Shown: in pieces, positions 1-8,929 of the stretch
Layout of the letters: each line of letters starts with the position of its first letter
Position numbering within the stretch: position 1 is the first letter of the stretch
Origin: RFSX01 sp965230215
GTDB lineage: Bacteria > Bacteroidota > Bacteroidia > Chitinophagales > Saprospiraceae
NCBI GenBank assembly: GCA_965230215.1
Contig: CBDDKN010000001.1
Location: 806,001-870,000, forward strand
Reading direction: 5' to 3'
DNA: 64,000 bases
Program-made: the position numbers and the translations under genes
The notes under the pieces: model-generated
Told to the model about the DNA's origin: nothing
Databases searched by the model: none
The model's input: the letters and a program-made list of their open reading frames with translations, nothing else

Positions 1-27
1 CACACAGAAACTTATAGCTCATGACTC

Positions 28-1602
28 TTATTTTGTCAGTAATAATAAGCTGGTAGTTCGTCTTTCTTCATTTACGATACTCAGAACATAGTACCCAGTA
101 TACTGGACATCTATTTCGAAAGCGTTATTGGTCCAAACAGTATTATCAAATATCAGTTGACCATTTGTGTTGGTAATCTGCACCTTCAATTCTTTTTGTT
201 CATCAGAATTGATGGTAAGCATATTGTTGTTGTTTACAATTCTGTATTCTTCGAATGCACTTTCAGATAACTCTTCAGTATTCACCGAGTCATCTATTTT
301 AATTCGATGTAACTCCGTGCCTATATCTTCATTTAATCTACTTGCGAAATACAGATAACCATCCATAGTTGCCACGAAACGTACTGAACTGGTTTGTCGC
401 GATCTTTCATCAAATCTGTAATAGTTTGATACCTCTTGTGTTTCAAGATCAATTTGAAAAATGGTGGGCTGGAAATTATTGGAAATGCCCACAGTTACAT
501 ATGCATATTTCCCGTTGCGCAAAAACCTTGTCATATGCCTGTTGGCTATACCTGGAACGGTACTCGTTCCTGCCGTTGTCCCATCGGTAAATACATAAAA
601 ATCATCGTCAAAAAACAAACCGTTGATAGGCACAAAAACAAGACTGTTGTCATAGCGCAGATAACTTATAGAATCACCTTGACTCGCAGAAAAATTATCT
701 GTTTCGACAAGCAACTCTTCTTCCCCACTAATGCCATTAACTCTGTAATATCCTTTTTCAGCGATCCAGCAAATATTGCTTTCACTGTCAAAATCAATTA
801 TGCGCCTTGCCGGAATCAATTCACCATCAATTGGCAACCCAGTAATCTCATTCGTGGTCTCATCATACCTGTACATGCCATCACTGGTATTAGAATCCCA
901 AATGCTAAATATAAGACCATTATCGACCTCTCCCATGCTTATTCCTTTACCAAAGAAACCTGTTGGTTCGGTCCTGGCAAGTTCAGTGGCAACTCCTCCT
1001 TGAAGACTGATGATTGAAAAGCTGTCATCATCATTCTTTTCCAACACCGCAATACCATTTCCATAAAGACAATAATTGTTGGTATCGCCTCTACTAAGTC
1101 GCGTCCCTGTATAAATCTCTTCAACAATATCCCAACCATTCGTCCATATAATAACACTGCTATTGCTATAGTATAAGCGTCCATCTCTGGCAACTGTTAA
1201 TGAGCGTAGAGAACTCTCAGCGTTTGACGCTCTGTAGAAAAACTCAGTTCCTTCAGGAGTACCATCAGTCACCCATAGTTCATATCCGTTTTCATTTTCT
1301 ACAGTAAAGAAGATTCGCCCCTGATAGATCTTGAAGTTTTTAGGGTCGCTGCTTTCGGGGCCTTCATAAATATCAGCCAGTATGGATAAATCTCCATTTC
1401 TTAGAATACCCAATTCTTCACCTACATTTTCACCGATCAAAGGCAATAAGATGAAATCTTGATATTGAATACCCAGCGCATTGCGCTCATTCATTCCGGA
1501 TTCAAGACCACTATAAAAATCATCAACCAATTCAGGCTCCTGACCGAAAGCAGAATAGCTAGTTATAAGAAGGCCTAGCAGAATAATAGAAGTTATTTTC
1601 AT
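28..1602 (-). CDS. Secreted T9SS cargo protein with ELWVTDGT-type repeats
   Basis: Large secreted protein of about 524 residues. I place the start at the ATG that gives MKITS followed by a hydrophobic signal peptide ending near SAFGQ; a longer in-frame TTG start would put a charged tail in front of it. The body contains an ELWVTDGTPEGT motif, the hallmark of the 'ELWxTDGTxxGT' beta-rich repeats found in Bacteroidota surface proteins, and a weaker copy (VFTDGTTAGTS). The last 75 residues (from about NNNMLTINSDEQ to the C-terminal SLLLLTK) look like a type A sorting domain that directs export by the type IX system. Function of the body is unknown; surface exposure is inferred from the two targeting signals. 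Confidence 0.8.
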   Translation of the reverse strand: MKITSIILLGLLITSYSAFGQEPELVDDFYSGLESGMNERNALGIQYQDFILLPLIGENVGEELGILRNGDLSILADIYEGPESSDPKNFKIYQGRIFFTVENENGYELWVTDGTPEGTEFFYRASNAESSLRSLTVARDGRLYYSNSSVIIWTNGWDIVEEIYTGTRLSRGDTNNYCLYGNGIAVLEKNDDDSFSIISLQGGVATELARTEPTGFFGKGISMGEVDNGLIFSIWDSNTSDGMYRYDETTNEITGLPIDGELIPARRIIDFDSESNICWIAEKGYYRVNGISGEEELLVETDNFSASQGDSISYLRYDNSLVFVPINGLFFDDDFYVFTDGTTAGTSTVPGIANRHMTRFLRNGKYAYVTVGISNNFQPTIFQIDLETQEVSNYYRFDERSRQTSSVRFVATMDGYLYFASRLNEDIGTELHRIKIDDSVNTEELSESAFEEYRIVNNNNMLTINSDEQKELKVQITNTNGQLIFDNTVWTNNAFEIDVQYTGYYVLSIVNEERRTTSLLLLTK

Positions 1603-1665
1603 CAGATTTATTTTGCTGCGAAAATAACCCATTACAAAATATTTATATGCCAGCAAACAGCATAT

Positions 1666-2727
1666 TTACATCTGCGTGTCGTAAACCATAGGGAACTGAT
1701 CTGGTATTTCATCATTACTTTCTCCAAGATTTTGACGCAGATCAATTTCAATACCCCTTGCAATTGTTGAAATAGGAACATCGTTGGCCGATCCTTCGAA
1801 TGGATTCTCTCCTGTCCTGCCTATTCGCTCCATGGTATGGAATATCCAGGCCACAGCTACATAGAACGGAATAGATATCCAGATAAATATATTGCCCACC
1901 AATGGATGACTTTCAATCATATCCTGCCCTATCTCGGCAAATTGCGGAACAATAGCTAAAGGAAGCAACACAACAAAAATCCACATAAAGTAGTGATTCA
2001 AGGTAGCAAAGTGCCTTGGGTATGGGAAATTTTTGATCCTTTCAGATTTACCTTGCAGGGTAAATAATTCCTCAAGAACGGATTCCAATTGAAGGAATGA
2101 AAACTCCCATATCAAACCGGACTCCTTGAGTTTTCTCAGATGGTGGGATTGAAGATACAGCAATGCTGTCTGCTTGTTGTTTTTACCCATTACATAATCA
2201 AGATCCTTATCAGACAGATATGGTTTTAAATCTTCTTCAACAGATGCATCCCATTCTGGAGGCCTCACAACATTGCTCCATTCCTGATTTGTCTTTTCGT
2301 TCATAACCGTCTCCCATGGTTTGGATGCCCGCATGGCATGTCTTAAGGCTGCCATCCATGCTATATGCCTATAGGTCAATGTCTTTACCTCATGCTTCAA
2401 CTCTTCATCAGAAGCTGAAACTGAAGCATACTCATTGGTGACCATATCCTGGACAAACATCCCAAATGTCCTCGAAGTATTGACTATTCCTCCCCAAATC
2501 TTACGCGCTTCCCATATTCGACCATAGGCTGAATTATTCTGAAAACCGATAACGAATGCAACGGCTGTACCAATCAGAGCCAAGGGTGTCCATGGTATCT
2601 TAATCCAGCTTAAATCAACGAAATAATATAAGGCCACAACCGCTGTGACATATAATATAAAAAGAAAGGTCTCGTAACGTGTCCACTTGATCATATCAAG
2701 TGCCTTGTAGACTTTTTTAGTATACAT
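1666..2727 (-). CDS. Bestrophin-family chloride channel-like membrane protein
   Basis: A 353-residue member of the bestrophin (formerly UPF0187) family. The N-terminus carries two hydrophobic helices (about residues 20-40 and 45-65) followed by the conserved stretch AFVIGFQNNSAYGRIWEAR, where prokaryotic bestrophins have the pore-lining helix and the N-x-A-Y-x-R-x-W-E-x-R motif. Two further hydrophobic segments lie near residues 245-265 and 278-295. Bacterial homologues form pentameric ion channels in the inner membrane; whether this one passes anions or cations cannot be told from sequence. It lies 46 bp downstream of the esterase lipoprotein gene and may be cotranscribed with it. Confidence 0.9.
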   Translation of the reverse strand: MYTKKVYKALDMIKWTRYETFLFILYVTAVVALYYFVDLSWIKIPWTPLALIGTAVAFVIGFQNNSAYGRIWEARKIWGGIVNTSRTFGMFVQDMVTNEYASVSASDEELKHEVKTLTYRHIAWMAALRHAMRASKPWETVMNEKTNQEWSNVVRPPEWDASVEEDLKPYLSDKDLDYVMGKNNKQTALLYLQSHHLRKLKESGLIWEFSFLQLESVLEELFTLQGKSERIKNFPYPRHFATLNHYFMWIFVVLLPLAIVPQFAEIGQDMIESHPLVGNIFIWISIPFYVAVAWIFHTMERIGRTGENPFEGSANDVPISTIARGIEIDLRQNLGESNDEIPDQFPMVYDTQM

Positions 2728-2773
2728 CTTAATGAATATGTTGTAATTAAAACTTCAATCCTGTAAAAATGAA

Positions 2774-3739
2774 TTACTTGCTATGTTCTTCGAAAAAAGC
2801 CCAAAACTTCTCAGCCGCATTTAATCCAGAAGCATGATTACTGCCATTCGGCCAGATATGACCCATTCCATTGACCATCGTAAATCGATATTCATTTTCA
2901 AACCCGGATTGGGGAACATCAAAAGTTAAGGTATTGAAATTAGGAGCTTCCTCCAAAGACTCATAAGACGCGGACAACTCAAGCATCGTCAATATATTGT
3001 CGATACTTCCTCTCAGATAATCATGACCCATAATCGATTCCGCGTCCATTGGAAAAGGCTCTGTCTGCCCTGCCAATTTTAGTTTCTTATCATCCTTGTT
3101 GCCCATGATTGTATGAATAGAAATCAGGTCTGAACTTTGGACTGGAACAACTTGCGGCAGTCCATGACCTCCAGCAGTAGCTACCGCTGCAAGTACATCC
3201 GACCATTCGCACATCAACCTGGATTTGGTAAATCCACCACCATTTGAAAACCCCGAAGCATATATGCGGGTCTCGTCGACGTTGAAAGTAGCCAACATAC
3301 TGGCATGCATCTCAAGGACAAATGGAAAGTCATCTTCAACTATAGTTGTTTCATCTAACTCTTGGTCTAAACCTACTGCACTCCATTTGGTCTGATTTCG
3401 CCCTATCTCCAACACAAAGTATTCCTGGGCTGTGGGATAGACAGAAATAAACCCTTCACGTTCTGCAACAGCCTTCCAACCAGAATTGTCATAAACAACA
3501 TTACCGTTGCCGCCTGAACCATGAAACATATACACAAGCGGGACAGCTTCGGTACCATCATATGAAGCTGGCACATGAACATGGAAATTTCGCAAGCTGC
3601 CATTGATATCAAATTGATATGAATTCTTACCAACAGCAAATTCTAAGGCCGCAGTGTCAGGATTCATCTCCTCATCAGAGGAACATGATATGAAGAGTAA
3701 AAAACAAATGGAAAGAAGGATATAGCAGGTCTTATTCAT
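2774..3739 (-). CDS. PHB depolymerase / feruloyl esterase-like lipoprotein (alpha/beta hydrolase)
   Basis: A 321-residue lipoprotein: signal peptide with lipobox FISC (Cys19) followed by SSDEE. The enzyme part belongs to the polyhydroxybutyrate depolymerase/LpqC-type esterases: oxyanion-loop HGSGG at about residues 73-77, nucleophile elbow GFSNGG (Ser165) and a C-terminal GMGHIWPNG carrying the likely catalytic histidine. Members cleave ester bonds in polyesters or feruloylated polysaccharides; the substrate here is not predictable. The lipobox followed by SSDEE (acidic residues at +3 to +5) resembles the surface lipoprotein export signal of Bacteroidota, so it may face outward. The bestrophin gene follows directly. 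Confidence 0.87.
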   Translation of the reverse strand: MNKTCYILLSICFLLFISCSSDEEMNPDTAALEFAVGKNSYQFDINGSLRNFHVHVPASYDGTEAVPLVYMFHGSGGNGNVVYDNSGWKAVAEREGFISVYPTAQEYFVLEIGRNQTKWSAVGLDQELDETTIVEDDFPFVLEMHASMLATFNVDETRIYASGFSNGGGFTKSRLMCEWSDVLAAVATAGGHGLPQVVPVQSSDLISIHTIMGNKDDKKLKLAGQTEPFPMDAESIMGHDYLRGSIDNILTMLELSASYESLEEAPNFNTLTFDVPQSGFENEYRFTMVNGMGHIWPNGSNHASGLNAAEKFWAFFEEHSK

Positions 3740-3849
3740 AATGCAAATTAATCTGTGAGTTATTGAACAGATTTAAGTTAGCATTTTTTAACAATCAGAC
3801 ATAATACAAGGAACTTGAAAATAACATTACAGATCCTCTTCGCTAATTG

Positions 3850-4920
3850 TCAGTTCCTCTTTCTCGTGGTATAATCTATCAACTTATTTCCATCATAAGA
3901 CCAAAGAAGGCCATAGCGCCCACCAAACCAGATATGTCCATTTTTATCCTCAGCAATACACTTTACATCGACGAGTTTATCGCTGTTTTCTATTTCAAAT
4001 GGAGAATATTCAGAATAATCATGAAGTAGTACCCCCTTGCGCGCATAACTGCCAACCCAGAATCGTCCTTTACTATCTTCAAATACTGTTGCCATAGCTA
4101 CTTCTGAACTATCGGCCAGATTCTTCATTTTATAAAATACATCCGAATAATAGCTGTAAAGCCCACCATTCCGCGTGCCGAACCACAAATACCCTTCACT
4201 ATCAGAAAAACTGGAATTAACCATTCCATCACCTAAACCATCTGCTAATGCATGATGAGTAAAGCTTTTACCATCATACTCTTCAAGTCCTCCATGCGTG
4301 AATGAACCAAACCAAATATGGCCTTTGTAGTCTTCGACAATGTTCGTAATTGAATTGCTATAAACACTATCTGGTTGAATCCGTCCTTTGAATTTTAGAT
4401 AGGACTTAAATGTATTTCCATCATAAGAAAAGGCACCATTCCCATCTGTACCAATCCAATATGTTCCATTGGAATCTTGTAACAGTGCAGCCACACCATT
4501 AGCACCCCTGCTAGGGTACCCCGTATCTGGTGAGACATCATTTGTATCATTTTCAGGTAGTGGAATATTCTTAAAACGTTTCCCGTCCCAACGACATAAT
4601 CCTGCTTCAGTACCAAACCACATAATGCCATCATCATCCTCAAGAATAGCCCATACTTCATTACCGCACAAACCATCTTCTGTCGTATAGTTTTTAAACT
4701 TGCGACCGTTATATCTAAATATCCCTTCAAAAGTTGTCGCTATCCAGAGGTCACCTGAGCTATCCAGATACATTTTAGTCACAACATCGCCAGGCCCGTA
4801 GGTAATGGATTGATTCTGAAGTTTGCTGTCCCCTGAATTTTGGCAACTAATTAGAAGGCCCACAAAGATTAGCCCTAAAGAAGCCAAGTAAACATTCATA
4901 TTAAACATGTAATATTTCAT
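3850..4920 (-). CDS. Stand-alone seven-bladed regulator-propeller lipoprotein
   Basis: About 356 residues. The start is set at the ATG giving MKYYMFNMNV; the longer in-frame start is a TTG preceded by a region without signal-peptide character. Lipobox LISC is followed by seven 'two-component regulator propeller' repeats with the core W-[FI]-G-T-x-x-x-G-[LV]-x-x-[YW]-[DN]-G, for example DLWIATTFEGIFRYNG, IMWFGTEAGLCRWDG and HIWFGGRYGLLWSYDG. In hybrid two-component systems such blades sense glycans in the periplasm, but no membrane helix, Y_Y_Y domain or kinase follows here, so this is a free or surface propeller. A paralogue with the same architecture lies at 29487-30557. It is the last gene of a long minus-strand run. 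Confidence 0.85.
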   Translation of the reverse strand: MKYYMFNMNVYLASLGLIFVGLLISCQNSGDSKLQNQSITYGPGDVVTKMYLDSSGDLWIATTFEGIFRYNGRKFKNYTTEDGLCGNEVWAILEDDDGIMWFGTEAGLCRWDGKRFKNIPLPENDTNDVSPDTGYPSRGANGVAALLQDSNGTYWIGTDGNGAFSYDGNTFKSYLKFKGRIQPDSVYSNSITNIVEDYKGHIWFGSFTHGGLEEYDGKSFTHHALADGLGDGMVNSSFSDSEGYLWFGTRNGGLYSYYSDVFYKMKNLADSSEVAMATVFEDSKGRFWVGSYARKGVLLHDYSEYSPFEIENSDKLVDVKCIAEDKNGHIWFGGRYGLLWSYDGNKLIDYTTRKRN

Positions 4921-4955
4921 GATTGATGTGCAATAGGAATATGCACAAACATATT

Positions 4956-5444
4956 TCAAATTCTATGATAAACAATATAGCTATGCCATGTATGGAAGAA
5001 CACAAATAGCAATACCACAAGGATATAAACATTTCTGTAATAAGGAACATTAAAGTAATTATCCTTAACTAAAAATGCTATCCCTAATAACCAAAACAAA
5101 CTTGAGTATGCTGGAGCCATAAAACCTATTCCACTCATACTCCATGAAGAATCAGGATAATAAATCACAAAGACCCATGTTGAAAAGTATATCAACAAAC
5201 CGACAACATAAACATATGCTCCAAATTTATTAAACGCGCCATCAACAACTGTTATCATTAGAATAGGTAAAATAAATACAAGTATTCTGAACACATTTTC
5301 TGGATATGCAATAACTGCTGGAATATCATTCCAAAAAACTCTCTCCTGATAAGCCTCAGGTAAATTCTTATAAAAAAGTGCGTTCCATAGGAGCACAGGA
5401 ATCATTAACAAGAAGCCATTATATAATAATTGTTTTAATCCCAT
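4956..5444 (-). CDS. Small polytopic membrane protein, unknown family
   Basis: A 162-residue protein with about five hydrophobic segments (near residues 8-24, 50-66, 72-92, 100-118 and 135-155) and few charged residues. I do not recognise the family. It starts 3 bp after the stop of the DUF1835 gene and ends 35 bp before the propeller lipoprotein, so it is almost certainly translated from the same message. The conserved-looking YPDSSWSMSGIGFMAPAYS loop between helices is the most distinctive part. Confidence 0.7.
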   Translation of the reverse strand: MGLKQLLYNGFLLMIPVLLWNALFYKNLPEAYQERVFWNDIPAVIAYPENVFRILVFILPILMITVVDGAFNKFGAYVYVVGLLIYFSTWVFVIYYPDSSWSMSGIGFMAPAYSSLFWLLGIAFLVKDNYFNVPYYRNVYILVVLLFVFFHTWHSYIVYHRI

Positions 5445-5447
5445 ATC

Positions 5448-6185
5448 TTATGATACAATCTCATCAAATATTCTTTTGACTTGCAGATCACCAAAGCCAT
5501 AAATGGGGGCACGCTTACAGAACTCCATAAACACAGGTCCAAATTCATTCGTATTCAAATCTTCCATTATTGCATTTATAATTTGTACCGGCTTTCCTTT
5601 TCCCTGATCTGTATCCTGGCGGCTAATATGGGCCTCAATAGCAGGCAGTAAAAAATCATACTTGGTCAACAATTTCTTTCCCAGCACCTTAAGTTCATTC
5701 AGTTTGTCCAAGTGATATAATTCCCATAATGAGCTGAGCTCGTCTATATCTTCAATTAAGACTGCGCTAGTATAAATCTCATACAAGGAATTCTGATCCA
5801 TCCCTGCAAAACCATATCGATTAAATTCATCCGGGCGTATTAGATATATGTGATTCTCAATTCCACTTTTTTGCAATTGATTTAAAACAAACCATAGGTT
5901 TACCTGACAGAACAAGTCATCTTCAAACCACAGATTAATTTCTGCACCTTCTTTTATTTGTTTAATTTTTTCTAACTCAGGTACGCTTTGGCTCATGTAC
6001 TCTTCAATAGGGACTCTGTAGTTATTGAAGAGGAATTCCGATCTCAAAGCCCAAAAATCTTCACTGCTTTTACTTTTCACCGGGCCGTCTACAAGACACT
6101 CTCTAAATACAATAAGCTCTCCTTCAATTGTCTTAGGAAAGCGCTCTCTAAGTGCATCACCATTGAGTATGTGTGATTGCTTCAT
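5448..6185 (-). CDS. DUF1835 domain-containing protein
   Basis: A 245-residue soluble protein beginning MKQSHILNGDALRERFP, followed by GELIVFRECLVDGPV; this N-terminal signature (GDALRERFP then VFRECLVDGP) is characteristic of DUF1835 proteins of Bacteroidota and Firmicutes. The middle holds an FxNQLQKSGIENHIYLIRP-like strand and helix, and the C-terminus a small alpha-helical domain (PIYGFGDLQVKRIFDEIV) similar to the winged-helix-like tail of the family. Biochemical function is unknown. The start codon overlaps the stop of the DUF998 gene by 4 bp, indicating translational coupling. Confidence 0.82.
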   Translation of the reverse strand: MKQSHILNGDALRERFPKTIEGELIVFRECLVDGPVKSKSSEDFWALRSEFLFNNYRVPIEEYMSQSVPELEKIKQIKEGAEINLWFEDDLFCQVNLWFVLNQLQKSGIENHIYLIRPDEFNRYGFAGMDQNSLYEIYTSAVLIEDIDELSSLWELYHLDKLNELKVLGKKLLTKYDFLLPAIEAHISRQDTDQGKGKPVQIINAIMEDLNTNEFGPVFMEFCKRAPIYGFGDLQVKRIFDEIVS

Positions 6186-6811
6186 GGTGACTTATATTTT
6201 GATGATCGATTCAGCTGCCTAGTAAATAGTAACTCCATAGAGTTTATTAATGTCCACCCAAAGACTACCGTAAAAACTAGCCTATGTGTTACTGGCATGC
6301 TTATACCACCAGAGGCTGCAGCTCCCATAGAAAATACAATAAGTATAGCGCAGACGTCTGCTCTACGACGAATATAACTGGAAAGAAAAGTGTTATATGA
6401 TATCCGTGCAAGACCAAATAACCAAAAGGCAAGGCCTAAACATATGGATACAATATGTGCCTTAGATACTGCAGCAGTTGAATCTTCCAGATCTATTGGA
6501 AATGCAGTAAACGCAAAGCCAACACCAAACATAGCAAGTAATATCCCAGCGAATACGTCATTGATGCAGCGACCATACATATAGCCGAATAAACTCAAAC
6601 ATAATCCAACGCTTGCAAAACCTATAAGATTCCACCACAGTGCATTAGGTTCGCCCAATGCTCCTAGTTTACTTACAAAGTCTTCCATGAAATGAAAATT
6701 CGAATTCAATAATCCAAACAACAGTAATGAAGACAGAAAAACACTTATGGCAAGTACGCCAGAAACTCCTGCTACCCTTCGAGGGTCAGATTGTCGAATT
6801 CTTTTAAACAT
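6182..6811 (-). CDS. DUF998 family membrane protein
   Basis: A 209-residue polytopic protein with six predicted helices. After the first helix it has FVSKLGALGEPNALWWNLIGF, matching the S-x-L-G-x-x-x-x-P-x-A-x-x-x-N core of DUF998 proteins. A later FPIDLEDSTAAVSKAHIVS loop, with the conserved HxxS/HxxC-type motif before a helix, fits the same family. DUF998 proteins are inner-membrane proteins of unknown activity. It is coupled to the DUF1835 gene by a 4-bp overlap and begins 11 bp after the VOC gene. Confidence 0.8.
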   Translation of the reverse strand: MFKRIRQSDPRRVAGVSGVLAISVFLSSLLLFGLLNSNFHFMEDFVSKLGALGEPNALWWNLIGFASVGLCLSLFGYMYGRCINDVFAGILLAMFGVGFAFTAFPIDLEDSTAAVSKAHIVSICLGLAFWLFGLARISYNTFLSSYIRRRADVCAILIVFSMGAAASGGISMPVTHRLVFTVVFGWTLINSMELLFTRQLNRSSKYKSP

Positions 6812-6822
6812 ATATGCTCCTA

Positions 6823-7185
6823 TTAAATGTCCTCTACAAAATAAATGGCATTCCTATTTAGGTCATAAAACCCAAATTCATGCGTATTCCAAGGTGTATT
6901 TAATTTAAGCTTATCAGCATGGACTGCGCCTCTCTGGACTATATCCTGGAATACCGGCATAATATCTTTTACAAAGATCTTGATTACTGAACCTCCCAGT
7001 AAAGGATCATCATCAGTATCAGCATGCCATTGCAAGTGAATATGAAGATCATCTCTACGCAACACGGCATACATATTATCCTGATGCAAGATTTTGAAAC
7101 CAACATACTTTTCATACCATGCTACGTCACGCGCAATATCTTGACTTGGAAGGACAGGTGATATTTCAATAAGATCGGCTCCCAC
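6823..7185 (-). CDS. VOC-superfamily (glyoxalase/bleomycin-resistance-like) protein
   Basis: A 120-residue single-module vicinal-oxygen-chelate protein: the start VLPSQDIARDVAWYEKYVGFKIL is the classic beta-alpha entry, HIHLQWHADTDDD resembles the bleomycin-resistance subgroup, and FGFYDLNRNAIYFVED is the closing strand with the terminal metal-site Glu. Proposed roles are sequestration or modification of a small molecule. It begins with GTG directly after the TAA of the upstream secreted-protein gene and in the same frame, with no spacer base at all. No ATG lies early enough to retain the domain, so either a GTG restart or stop readthrough must produce it. Confidence 0.8.
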   Translation of the reverse strand: MGADLIEISPVLPSQDIARDVAWYEKYVGFKILHQDNMYAVLRRDDLHIHLQWHADTDDDPLLGGSVIKIFVKDIMPVFQDIVQRGAVHADKLKLNTPWNTHEFGFYDLNRNAIYFVEDI

Positions 7186-8178
7186 TTAATCAATATATTC
7201 AATATCTCTCACCCAATACTTTTGAATGCGTTTAGACCCAGAAAAATAATCACGCCTTTCTATTATATTACCTCTATCATCATAGGTGAAATGAGATGTT
7301 ATAGTCTGGTCAGATATCCTTATAAGTCGGCCTTGCTCATCATATTCGTAGTTGGTAGTTCTAAAGTCATGATATCTGACATCTTCATCACATATCTTGC
7401 TCATCAATAGACCTCCCTCATAGTTAAACTTGAAATCATGATACTTGGATTTATAATTCTGGCCCCTGTCTAATACCACGTCTTCATATAACTTCCCGTC
7501 ACTGCAGATAAGAAATGATTTATTAACGACTGGCTCTGGCATCATATCCTTATAATAGAAGACGTTTTCATACCTGAAACAGCCATCAGAAGCTTTAATG
7601 CAGTTAATAGTGATTGAAGGCATGACTGATTCATCGAAAGCTTGCTCGCCTAGTACACCTCCAAAGCTAAGTCTGTACTTAATTGTGTCTCCAATCTCCT
7701 CAGATAATAAAAATGGTTTACCAGCTACATTCAATCCTCTAAGCAGGCCAGAGTCATAATAACTGAATTCCATTTTCGAATTATATTCTTCCTGACTTAC
7801 AATCCGTTCTTCATTGTACGTCATTATAAAGCTTGAATCGATTGTTATTCGAAATGAATCGTCAGGCAAGGGTTCATATTCATAAACCTGATCAAAAATG
7901 TGCTTGACCGTATCCAGTTTCCCTTCCACCATGATCAGCGTGTCTGGCTCATCCTCTTCCGAAAATATCCAGGTATAATACGATTCCGTCATTTTGGAAA
8001 CCTTATCCAAATTAAAGGGTATCTCACCCCAGTTTATCAGACGTTGATTAAGGTCTTCATTAATACTGAGATTATTTTGTGCTATCAGATTGACATAGGT
8101 AAAGGAATTATCAAGCTGGGCATTGCAGATTGTGATAAATGCAAGTTGTGTTATCAATAATAATTTCCAAGTCCGCAT
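7186..8178 (-). CDS. Secreted protein with C-terminal YD-repeat-like segment
   Basis: 330 residues with a signal peptide (MRTWKLLLITQLAFITICNAQ). Most of the chain is unrecognised and rich in Asp, Glu and Tyr. The last 70 residues carry the pattern YDEQGRLIRISDQTITSHFTYDDRGNIIERR, two copies of the Y-[DE]-x-x-G-x-[LI]-x-x-[IR] motif seen in RHS/YD-repeat and YwqK-like proteins. Likely periplasmic or surface, function unknown. A shorter secreted protein at 37142-37834 has a similar tail. The gene starts 3 bp after the Tim44-like gene and its stop touches the VOC start. Confidence 0.7.
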   Translation of the reverse strand: MRTWKLLLITQLAFITICNAQLDNSFTYVNLIAQNNLSINEDLNQRLINWGEIPFNLDKVSKMTESYYTWIFSEEDEPDTLIMVEGKLDTVKHIFDQVYEYEPLPDDSFRITIDSSFIMTYNEERIVSQEEYNSKMEFSYYDSGLLRGLNVAGKPFLLSEEIGDTIKYRLSFGGVLGEQAFDESVMPSITINCIKASDGCFRYENVFYYKDMMPEPVVNKSFLICSDGKLYEDVVLDRGQNYKSKYHDFKFNYEGGLLMSKICDEDVRYHDFRTTNYEYDEQGRLIRISDQTITSHFTYDDRGNIIERRDYFSGSKRIQKYWVRDIEYID

Positions 8179-8181
8179 ATT

Positions 8182-8907
8182 CTAATTGAAGTTTGATGCC
8201 AAAATACGATTAACTGCCTCGTCTGTTGCTTTTGAATCCATTTTGCGATACTCAAATAAGGCTTCTGATTGTTCAATATTGTCAACCTTCCATTTACCGT
8301 CCTCAATCTTGATTGTCCATACGGTGCGCACATCATTGTAGCCTTTCTTCCCTTCGATAATAGATGAATCTTTTGTGCTCACCAGATAGTCCTCCATATT
8401 GGCCTCAATTAAATACATAACGCGTGAACCTTCAAAGCCCTGATGATTTGACAGCCTTAAATAGATTGGTTTAATAGAACCGATTTCTTTGATGTTACAG
8501 ATATTACGCATACCTCTAGCCTTCCAATCATCTATATATACAGTTTGTTGATTCTGTTGATACCAATTGGTCATAAACTCTTCACAAGAGTCAAGATCTT
8601 CTTCCGACCATGCTTTGTGAACGCGTGTGAAGATGTCAGTCATCCTATTCTTCAAATTGATTTCATCGAACAATTCATGATTAACTTGCGAAAGCCTTTC
8701 GAGGTTCTTCTTTGTAGAATTGACAGATTTACGTGTTCGGATTTTATTCCTGATTATCCATGGAAAGAAGATAATTAAAAGGAGGACCGCTCCCAGCTTT
8801 CCTAATGGTGTATCAAATATCTCCTTCACAATCTTACCACCAGGACTGGCAAATATCATAGTAGCCTGAAGCAAGAAAAACATTGTCAACAAAACAACTC
8901 TACTCAT
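8182..8907 (-). CDS. Tim44-like domain membrane-anchored protein
   Basis: A 241-residue protein: N-terminal signal or anchor helix (residues 3-20), a second hydrophobic helix (about 33-52, LGAVLLLIIFFPWII), then a basic linker and a soluble domain from about 85. That domain has the Tim44-like (NTF2-fold) pattern: LKNRMTDIFTRVHKAWSEEDLDSCEEFMT, WKARGMRNICNIKEIG and VWTIKIEDGKWKVDNIE. Bacterial Tim44-like proteins are inner-membrane proteins of mostly unknown role, thought to be lipid- or partner-binding. Neighbours are 22 bp upstream and 3 bp downstream, so it is part of the same operon-like run. Confidence 0.82.
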   Translation of the reverse strand: MSRVVLLTMFFLLQATMIFASPGGKIVKEIFDTPLGKLGAVLLLIIFFPWIIRNKIRTRKSVNSTKKNLERLSQVNHELFDEINLKNRMTDIFTRVHKAWSEEDLDSCEEFMTNWYQQNQQTVYIDDWKARGMRNICNIKEIGSIKPIYLRLSNHQGFEGSRVMYLIEANMEDYLVSTKDSSIIEGKKGYNDVRTVWTIKIEDGKWKVDNIEQSEALFEYRKMDSKATDEAVNRILASNFN

Positions 8908-8929
8908 AACATATTAAGTTTTCACATTA

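Noticed and set aside
436..1017. Plus-strand reading frame of 193 codons inside the first T9SS gene
   Set aside because: Antisense to a well-supported gene, no domain and no start context; a shadow frame.
1603..1656. Longer N-terminus of the T9SS protein from a TTG at 1656
   Set aside because: It would place a charged segment before the signal peptide; the ATG at 1602 gives a normal one.
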